Shown here in pieces: positions 56,166-64,000 of a stretch of 64,000 nt of DNA. Position numbers and translations under genes: made by a program. The notes beneath the pieces are model-generated. The model was not told the origin of the DNA and ran no database searches. It saw only the letters and a program-made list of their open reading frames with translations. This DNA comes from Achatina immaculata (taxonomy: Eukaryota > Mollusca > Gastropoda > Stylommatophora > Achatinidae), in assembly GCA_009760885.1 (NCBI GenBank), contig CM019691.1:29187814-29251813 (forward strand), in the 5' to 3' direction. The stretch's first letter is position 1. Every line of letters starts with the position of its first letter.

Positions 56166-56740
56166 ACGGCCCACTCCAGATATCATCAGTGACTGTCGGT
56201 AATTATAACTGTCGTAGCTTATCTAATGGTCTTTTTTTTCTAAAAACTGTTACCAGAGAAAATACACTACAGGGAAATTACTGCCTAAAGATGGGATGTG
56301 AGAAACAGCGTCCACATAGCAGAGAATAGTTTCCTGCAAGATCAGGCGCACCAAAATAAAAGCGTACGTAGGACCCTCAGTGCACGAGGATTTTCACGTA
56401 ATAAAGCTGGTTCTCTTAATATGGATACACGCCAAAGTTCACGGCGGGTACTCGAAAAAAACAAAAACATGGCATCATAAATACACTTTCGTAATGTGGG
56501 CTGACAACATAAACTAGTGGGTCTTTGCATTAGTGAGGTCGTGGGCCCCAAAGCAAATACAATTTGGCGCGATCTTTGCCTTTAACCAGCTTTTTCTGTA
56601 TCACTCTTGATATTAGATTAAGTCTTTCCTTCGCACGTATATAACATTCTACAGAATTTAAATCAGTGGTTCCCAAAATTTTACGGTTGCCACGCCTGGC
56701 ACCCAAGCCACATCATTAGTACCTGCCAAAAAAACAAAAC
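56166..56740. other. Unassigned stretch with a hAT-like terminus
   Basis: CAGTGGTTCCCAAAATTTTACG at 56666 resembles a hAT left end. The matching right end was not found; LINE D begins soon after and may have interrupted it. Confidence 0.45.
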
Positions 56741-59607
56741 TTGTTTTCCCTCAACTGGAATGTAAGAACGATGGCAGCACCAACAAAAACTACTCAGATC
56801 ATCAAAGAAATGGAGAGATACCGCCTAGACGTACTGGGCATCAGTGAAATGCGATGGCCAGAAACAGGTAAAAGATCGGCGGAAAACGGTAAGTTAATAA
56901 TACATTCAGGCAGAGAGGATGGGAAACACCAGGATGGGATAGGTATTATTATGTCAAATGTAGCAGTAAAGGGCCTTGTCGAATGGGAACCAGTGAACAA
57001 TCGAATAATAAGAGCACGCTACAACCTAAGACACGGAAGAATGACAATAATGCAGTGTTATGCACCAACGAACGATGCAGACGATGAAGTGAAAGACGAT
57101 TTCTATCACCAGTTCCAACAAATCGTCAACAAAGTCCCTAAACAGGACATCCTAATTGTATGGAGGACATCAGCGGTAAGGTAGAGAAAGATAACATCGA
57201 CGTTGAAAAAGTGATGAGGAAAGAAGGAATTGACATGGTTAATCAGAACGGAGAAAGATTAATTGAAATATGTTTAACAGAGGGCATTTTCATTGGAGGC
57301 ACAATATGTCCACACAAAGAGATACATAAAACACCGTGGATATCTGCAGATGATATAACTAGAAATCAAATAGATCATTTTTGTATTAGAAAGCAATACA
57401 GAACATCTCTGATAGATGTAAGGGCTTATAGGGGTGCAGATGTTAACGATGATCACAATCTTTGTATAGGGAAACTAAAACTGAAAAGCCAACACAAGAA
57501 ATCAATACACAGAAAGATAAACAGCCACAGCCTACAACAAGAGAATATTAACAGTAATTTCAATCAGGAACTTGTCAATCATTCCACAATACCCAGTGAA
57601 GTAGAGGAGATAGGTATAGATGAATTATGGAATTCTTACAGCACAGCCATAATCACAGCAGCAAAAGTAAACGCTGGACTGGAAAAACCAAATAGAAAAG
57701 CATGGATATCAGATAAAACATGGAAGTATATACATGAAAGACGAACAGTCAAATTAGACATGTTGAATGCAAAAACAGATCATGAAAGAGATTTGGCAAA
57801 AGCAAAATACACAGAAATAGACAAGAAAGTAAAAAGTTCAGCTTGAAAGGATAAAAGAGAATACATGAACAATATGGCAAAAGAGACAGAGAAAGCAGTA
57901 AAATCAGGAGACAGCAAAACTTTATATAACTTACAAAAGAGGCTAACAGGTACTATTACATCTAAAGAAAGACCAATCCTTAGCAAAACTGGACCCCTAT
58001 TAACATCAAGTAAAGACCAAAAGCAAAGATGGGCTGAACACTTCCAAGAAATACTTAATCGACCACACCCAAAAGAATTGATAAACCTTGAAACCGACTT
58101 ACCAGTTCAACAGTCAAATGTCAATCTAGATGAAATTACATTGCATGAAACTGAAACAGCAGTGGATTTAATGACTAACAACAAAGCTGCAGGTGAAGAT
58201 GAAGTGACACCCGAAATATTTAAAGCTATCAATAATGACAACATGAGACAACTACAGGGAATGTTTAATAAGATTTGGAGAGAAGAAAAGGTCCCTTCTA
58301 AATGGAAAAAAGGAATCACTGTTAAAATATAAAAAGGCAGCCTTAGTGACTGTAACAATTAGAGAAGAGTAAACTTAATATCAGTTGTGTCAAAAGTATT
58401 TTGTATGGTCATTTTGAATAGACTTAAAGATATAGTGGATACTGCAATGAGAAAAGAACCAGCAGGATTTCAAAAAGGGAAATGCTGTCTCGACCAGATC
58501 TTTACTCTCAGAAAAATACTTGAAGAACATATTGAAAAGCAGAAACCATTAATACTGAACTTCATAGACTTTAAAAAGGCATTTGATGGCATACACAGAG
58601 ATTCATTGTAGAGAATTTGAAGTCTATATGGAATACCATCTAAAATTGTCAACATCATTAATGACTTCTATAATGGATGTGTTTGTGCAGTCAAGACAGA
58701 AGAAGGGATGAGTGAATGGTTCCAGATTGAAAACAAGGATGTATACTGTCTCCTTTGCTTTTTTTGAATTACAATAGGCTTCATAATGAAAAAATGCTGC
58801 ACAGGTAATATAGATTTTGACTAGGTACAGATTTTGCTGATGACATAACTCTTATCAGTAATAATGTGAATTCCATGCAAGAAAAAATAGATATCCTATC
58901 TTCACTGGCTAGCAAAATAGGGCTTGAAATTAACAAGGATAAAACAAAAACAATGAAACTTCCCATTAATCAAAATGGAAAAATACACGTAGAAGGGACA
59001 GATCTTGAAGAAGTCAATCAATCTGCATACCTTTTGGCAGCTACATAGACCAGGATAGTGACACTAGAAAGGAAGTTAGGATCAGAATTGCAAAAGCAGC
59101 ATCAATCTTCAAGAATCGTGAGAACATATGGAATTCAAAAGTTATAAGCACAAAAACCAAGTTAAGACTATTCAATTCAAATGTAATATCCACCCTCATT
59201 TATGCATGCGAAAGCTGGAAAACAACTGAAGAAATAGAAAAGAAATTAGACTCTTTTGAAAAAAAATGCTTAAGGAAAATACTCGGCATCAAGTGGAATG
59301 AATTCAAGAACAATGCAGAGATAAGACAGATGACTGAACAACAACCAGTCTCATGGGTGATCAGGAAAAGGAGATGGACATATGTTGGTCACTTGATGAG
59401 AAGAAATGATCAGAGAATCCCAAAACAAGCTATCAAGTGGAATACAACAGGCCGAAGAAAAAGAGGCAGACCGCGTGAAACTCTGAAGAGGACATTATTA
59501 AGAGAGGCCAAATTAACAGGCATAAAATCCCTTGATGAGGTTGAAAAGCTTTGCGACTCCTATATGACATTTGACGGCACGGGAAGGATATAAGATATAA
59601 GATAAGA
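56735..59607 (+). mobile_element. LINE D, nearly full-length RTE-like retrotransposon
   Basis: Runs from the endonuclease N-terminus to a (GATATAA)n-type tail at 59585-59607. The 3' end recurs in reverse at 61993-62176 and 62444-62634. It is distinct from LINE A in sequence and in tail. No clear TSD was found. Clade assignment to RTE-like is inference from domain layout and C-terminal motifs. Confidence 0.88.
56741..59592 (+). pseudogene. LINE D endonuclease / reverse transcriptase, frameshifted
   Basis: Endonuclease: NWNVRTM, LDVLGISEMRWPETG, GIGIIMSN, MTIMQCYAPTNDADDE, a frame change near 57162 with GDFNA replaced by GDISG, then RNQIDHFCIR and VNDDHNL (57445). Reverse transcriptase: NNKAAGEDEVTPEIFK (58170), a stop at 58330, RRVNLISVVSKVF (58363), EPAGFQKGKCCLDQIF (58460), motif A FIDFKKAFDGIHRD (58560), decayed motif B near 58735, motif C FADDITLIS (58834). 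C-terminus: ACESWKTTEEIEKK (59210), RKRRWTYVGHLMRR (59355), GRRKRGRPRETLKR (59455). At least three frame changes and several stops. Confidence 0.9.
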
Positions 59608-60499
59608 TTCTGATAATCACTCCCACTTTCTGTTTACTCAGCCGCCACGCCCCCCCCCCTCGAATCCTCCCAGTCCCCTTCCCCTAGGGGCTGTACAATG
59701 CATGTACAATCACTGAATTAACCCTACTATACTGATCCTTATATGACCCTTCCTGGATTCTAGATTGACAGTCGATGACATAAACATGAGTAAAAAAAGG
59801 TATTATAGGACGTTTGTTTTCGGACAGTGACAAGCAACGGAAGTGCATGCAGACTGCAGAAAAGAAGAACTGGCACCACGTAGCTCTTCTGGACATGAAG
59901 AAAGCACATACGTCCTTGGGGCGCCTTTTAGCGTTGATAGTACATCTAAATGAGACAAGATTGTCGTGCTTTTGCTGTGCTTTCATCTTTTCCGTTTTCA
60001 TTACCTGCGGGGAATGGAGAACTTGTCAATAACGTTAATGGTGTTATTGCCCTGGACAGGGCTTGTTTAGGGTATAACTGAATTATTGCTGGCTTGCGTG
60101 GGTGCCCTCATTGCTGGCACGCGTAGGAGTCATGGTGGCTGGGGTTTTTTTTCTTATGTGTCATCGAGAGCTGTTGCGAGGCCAGCACGGGGTATCAGAG
60201 AAAACTGAGTGTTTGCCCGTTTCTGTTTTTTTCCTCCTTGACTTCTATTCTACCTTGCCCTCTTTAAATTTTCCAGCCATCACGTCATCATACTGACACA
60301 GAAATTTAAAATGTCAGCCACATAACAATGCAGATTTGAATGATCAGTAACATATATTTTCTACGTATTAAAATCAAAGATTTCGTTATAATTTTTTTAG
60401 GCTGGTAGCGGTAGTTCACAATGGTGGTTTTCCCATACCCATAGACTGGGTTCTTGTACTAGTACAAACTCCCTGTAACTGCGAGTTGTTGTTGTTGTT
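59608..60499. other. Unassigned non-coding stretch
   Basis: C(9) at 59650-59659. No gene recognised. Confidence 0.4.
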
Positions 60500-60830
60500 T
60501 GCAGCCGATGCTGTAGAGATGTTGAGGCACAGCATCGTATCGGCGTGGGAGCGGGTTATGATGGCTACTTTTTCAGTCCTGGAGTACAGCTAAAAAGCTG
60601 GGGATGTGCAGTGCTTCTTTAGCAGAATCCACCTCCATGGGGATTATAGCTATCCCTGTCCCTGTTAGCCAGGCTAGGTCTGTTACTGGGGGTACCACGG
60701 AGAGGTGGGACAGGGTCTTGGTCAGCTACGGTTCACTAACCCTGTCTCTGGCATATCAGCTATGGGTCGTTGACTGCCTCATCGGAAAAGCGTCTTCACC
60801 CCAGGGTGGGTTCTGGAATTGGATGTGAAT
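60500..60830 (+). repeat. Dispersed repeat, copy 2
   Basis: GCAGCCGATGCTGTAGAGATG, ATGGGGATTATAGC, GGGACAGGGTCTTGGTCAGC and ATGGGTCGTTGACTGCC align with 55389-55740. No coding motifs. Confidence 0.7.
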
Positions 60831-60895
60831 CGATGCAGTCAACTCAGGTGTTAGATTAGGTTCAAGTACCTGAGTAGAAAATTTCAGCAGCTGGC

Positions 60896-61465
60896 AGAGG
60901 CCAAGATCAAGGAAGCAACAGAGGTCAAGATCAAGGAAGCAACAGAGCTCAAGATCAAGGAAGCAACAGAGGTCAAGATCAAGGAAGCAACAGAGGCCAA
61001 GATCAAGGAAGCAACAGAGGTCAAGATCAAGGAAGCAACAGAGGCCAAGATCAAGGAAGCAACAGAGGTCAAGATCAAGGAAGCAACAGAGGAAAAGATC
61101 AAGGAATAACAGAGGAAAAGATCAAGGAATAACAGAGGCCAAGATCAAGGAAGCAACAGAGGCCAAGATCAAGGAAGCAACAGAGGGAAAGATCAAGGAA
61201 TAACAGAGGTCATGATCAAGGAATAACAGAGGCCAAGATCAAGGAAGCAACAGAGGAAAAGATCAAGGAATAACAGAGGCCAAGATCAAGGAAGCAACAG
61301 AGGTCAAGATCAAGGAAGCAACAGAGGTCAAGATCAAGGAAGCAACAGAGGTCAAGATCAAGGAAGCAACAGAGGTCAAGATCAAAGAATAACAGAGGCC
61401 AAGATCAAGGAAGCAACAGAGGTCAAGATCAAGGAATAACAGAGGTCAAGATCAAGGAAGCAATC
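60896..61465. repeat. 24-bp minisatellite, about 24 units
   Basis: The unit is AGATCAAGGAAGCAACAGAG plus GTCA/GCCA, with a 23-bp variant AGATCAAGGAATAACAGAGG. The opposite strand of the 24-bp part is open with 8-residue periodicity (SLILTSVA); not a gene. Confidence 0.96.
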
Positions 61466-61867
61466 TCCGTCAGCCGCAGATTCATGAAATGCTGAAGCAC
61501 AAAAACTTTCATTCAGTTCTACTTAAATCTTTCACTCCAGAACAGCACTGGCAGGGTTGGTAGATCTTGCACACTTATATAAATCAGTGCTCGGGGGCGT
61601 TAATTAGGAAGAGGCTAAATGAAATGAACAAGTTTCATATTTCAAATCCAACCCATATTTTAAAAAAATTATATAGAGTAGCTTCCTTTCAGCTTCTATG
61701 TACTAATATTTCTCCAGATTTACTCTGTCAGAACATGGAAATTAAACCCGGTGTGGAAAGGTTAAATGGATTAGAGAGCAGCTTGGAAAGCCTTTAGATC
61801 TTTCTCTTTTTCACAACTTCCTGGGAAAATTAAAACATGACAACAATGTTGTGGCTGCTAGACAGCA
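61466..61867. other. Unassigned non-coding stretch
   Basis: A 76-codon open frame (61567-61797) has no recognisable motif. TTTCTCCAGATTTACTCTGTC is not seen elsewhere in the window. Confidence 0.35.
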
Positions 61868-61993
61868 TACCAAACAGGTAGGTAGCAACATACCGAACAA
61901 TTAAGTCGCAACATACCAAACAATTGGGTTGCAACAAACCAAACAGTTAGATTGTAACATGCCAAACGGTTAGGACGCAACTTACCAAACAAT
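61868..61993. repeat. About 24-bp degenerate tandem repeat
   Basis: ATACCAAACAATTGGGTTGCAAC-type units, about five copies with many changes. Confidence 0.85.
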
Positions 61994-62176
61994 TCTTATA
62001 TCTTATATCTTTCCCGTGCCGTTAAACGTCACATAGGGCTCGCAAAGTAGTTCGCCAATTTTTCCTGTCTTCGCCGAGTCTTTCAACCTCATCAAAGGAT
62101 TTTATGCCTGTTAATTTGGCCTCTCTTAATAATGTCCTCTTCAGAGTTTCACGCGGTCTGCCCTTTTTTCTTCGGC
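61993..62176 (-). mobile_element. LINE D 3' end, minus strand, proximal part
   Basis: TTATATCTTATATCTTTCCCG is the complement of the LINE D tail. The sequence through GTTTCACGCGGTCTGCCC matches LINE D 59460-59607. It is interrupted by LINE A and continues at 62444. Confidence 0.93.
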
Positions 62177-62443
62177 TGGCTAGTAAAGAGGATTAAAGAG
62201 AGAAAACTTAAATATTTTGGACACATTAAACGTCATGATAATTTAGAGAAGACCGTATTGGAAGGATACATAATGGGAAAAAGAAAAAGAGGAAGACCGA
62301 AACGAAGATGGCTGCAAGACATCGTTGACGATCTAGAAATGGATGCATCAGCAGCAGGCCATCTTGCTCACAACCGAGAGGCCTACAGGAGTGCTGTTTG
62401 GGAGGCAAAGTTCCACAAGGGGCATGCAAATGAATGAATGAAT
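62177..62443 (+). mobile_element. LINE A 3' fragment inserted in LINE D
   Basis: TGGCTAGTAAAGAGGATTAAAGAG to GGGGCATGCAAATGAATGAA matches LINE A from about 5407. It lies inside the minus-strand LINE D copy (split at TTCGGC | TGTTATGTTCC). No convincing TSD; two bases of LINE D seem lost. Confidence 0.93.
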
Positions 62444-62634
62444 GTTATGTTCCACTTGATAGCTTGTTTTGGGATTCTCTGATCATTTCTTCTCATCAAG
62501 TGACCAACATATGTCCATCTCCTTTTCCTGATCACCCATGAGACTGATTGTTGTTCAGTCATCTGTCTTATCTCTGCATTGTTCTTGAATTCATTCCACT
62601 TGATGCCGAGTATTTTCCTTAAGCATTTGTTTTC
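62444..62634 (-). mobile_element. LINE D, minus strand, distal part
   Basis: GTTCCACTTGATAGCTTGTTTTGG ... GAGTATTTTCCTTAAGCATTTG matches LINE D 59265-59445 in reverse. It ends at the (TTC)n of the next element. Confidence 0.93.
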
Positions 62635-64000
62635 TTCTTCTTCTTCTTCTTCGTTCACTTCTACCACCAAAAACCGCACTGTGAACCTACTGAATTCACG
62701 CATGTGGTCCTCGTTAGGTCCCGTGGTCCCCTGTGTGGTCCAAAATAGACCACACGAGTTCCACGAAAGGACCACAAGGTGTTCAGAGTATCCCAGTGCT
62801 TTAGCCTGTATTCTTGGTGGGTCTCGGAAGCGGGATTGCGTGACACCGTGGTTTTCATTGCACCAGTTTGGTCTAGGGTTGGACTTTCTCACCGGAAGAC
62901 CTCGGCGTGTTTGGAATATCAGTGCATCCCCGCTGGGTGAGAGGCGTTAGCCCACCCAGGCCAGAGTTGGACTTTCTCACCGGAAAACCTCGACGTGTTT
63001 TGAGATACCCATGTATCACCGCCGGGTGAGAGGTGGTTACCCATCCAGTCCAGGGTTGGACTTTCTCACCGGAAAACCTCAGCGTGATTAGGATACGCAG
63101 ACATCCCCGCCGGGTGAGAGGTGGTTGCCTATCTAGACTTCCCTGGTCCAGTGTCTCCGACTTCAGCATTTTGCAGTCGTGGCCGCTACCCTTCCTAGTT
63201 GTGCCCAGGATGGAGCTTTTGTCCAGGAGGATGAATCCTCGCCACTAGTGACTTCTACCCCTGGGTTGAGCCGGTTTAGGCATTATCCCAGTATGGGCGT
63301 GTTTGGGACGGGACGGACCTCTAGGGCAGAGGTACTGTGACATTCATAGCCTTCAAGATTCACCCCTGGTATGAGCCGGTTTAGGCAAAATTCACCAGTA
63401 TGGGTGGTTATCAGGCGTTACCGACCTCTAGAGCGGAGGTGGCATGACATGTCTAGCCATCGAGTTCGACCCCTGGTGTGTGCCGGTTTAGGCATATTTC
63501 ACCAGTGTAGGTGTATTTCGGACGTAGGCGGCCTCTAGAGCAGAGGTGCCGTGGTATAGTTCTCGTAGCGATACTACTGGACATATCAGCTTAAACTTCA
63601 CTTTCCACCACCTTTTCCCATCGGCGCCGCACAGCAACCTTTATTTCCGCATTTACTTCCTTAACCGGGAGGAGCTTCACTCCACGCACGGCATTTGAAA
63701 AGTTAAGCCAGCAGTGACTTAACCTCTGGGACAAGCTTGTTCATGCGTTTCACCCGATATGACTGCATTCAGGACGTGGCTGACCTCCAGACCAGAGGTG
63801 CCGTGATTTGACTGTTTGCTTCGCTTTATTCTTTCAACCACCTTTTCCGCAGTGATGCTGCGCGGCAACCTCATCTGCAAATTTCTTCATTGGCCGGGAA
63901 GAGCACCGCTCCACGCACGGCAGCTGAAGATCTCGCCAACAGCGGCAGATGAGCTACCAAACGTGACACTCATCTACCCTAAGTAACTGGTTTTCAGGCG
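62635..64000 (-). mobile_element. (GAA)n-tailed element, second copy, truncated by window edge
   Basis: The reverse complement is almost identical to 35156-36524, including both internal repeat arrays. The (TTC)n at 62635-62655 is the tail. The window ends inside it, corresponding to about 35156 of the first copy. It inserted at an A-rich spot of LINE D (AAAAAAATGC). Confidence 0.95.

Noticed and set aside
1..64000. Search for a host gene or a bacterial or viral system
   Set aside because: No exon-like conserved domains, viral capsid or integrase-protease array, or operon structure was seen; every recognisable protein similarity was to LINE or mariner proteins.

Overview
The window looks like repeat-rich intergenic DNA of an invertebrate animal. 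I find no host protein-coding gene, rRNA, bona fide tRNA or CRISPR array. Support for a eukaryote comes from many decayed retrotransposons (at least five non-LTR lineages), mariner and hAT DNA transposons, tRNA-headed SINEs, and minisatellites about every 2-3 kb. A marine invertebrate, perhaps a mollusc, fits this style, but that is inference and nothing here fixes the species. Nearly all long open frames are either transposon remnants or minisatellites whose unit length keeps frames open.

Layout. 1-2.1 kb: a 17-bp CT-rich minisatellite with a 524-bp higher-order repeat. 2.1-5.7 kb: a SINE whose 3' tail was amplified into a 50-bp minisatellite, then hit by an RTE-like LINE (LINE A) with a perfect 12-bp target-site duplication (TSD). 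5.8-8.4 kb: short minisatellites and a SINE. 8.5-9.8 kb: a complete but dead mariner. 9.8-11.8 kb: a non-autonomous hAT-like element holding a minisatellite and a 200-bp-arm inverted repeat. 12-22 kb: SINEs, LINE A stubs with TSDs, a 483-bp member of an unusual repeat family, and two inverted arrays of one 43-bp satellite. 22-33 kb: minisatellites, LINE remnants (one RTE/BovB-like, one Jockey/CR1-like) and two foldback members of the same unusual family. 34-40 kb: two related mariners, one interrupted by a 1486-bp element with a (GAA)n tail, plus a small hAT MITE. 42-51 kb: LINE fragments, including LINE A inserted into another LINE with a 5' inversion; SINEs; a mariner remnant with a microsatellite in its coding region. 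51-56 kb: minisatellites and dispersed repeats. 56.7-59.6 kb: a nearly full-length decayed LINE (LINE D). 60.9-64 kb: a 24-bp minisatellite and a nest of LINE D, LINE A and a second, inverted copy of the (GAA)n element running off the window edge.

The best candidate for something undescribed is the family at 18749-19231, 28035-28580, 32511-33054 and 48583-48736. Members have variable-length TSDs, two are inverted foldbacks, and all carry a hammerhead-ribozyme-like core. At the two positions that pair in an active hammerhead (3 and 8), one subfamily has A/T and the other T/A, instead of the canonical C/G.
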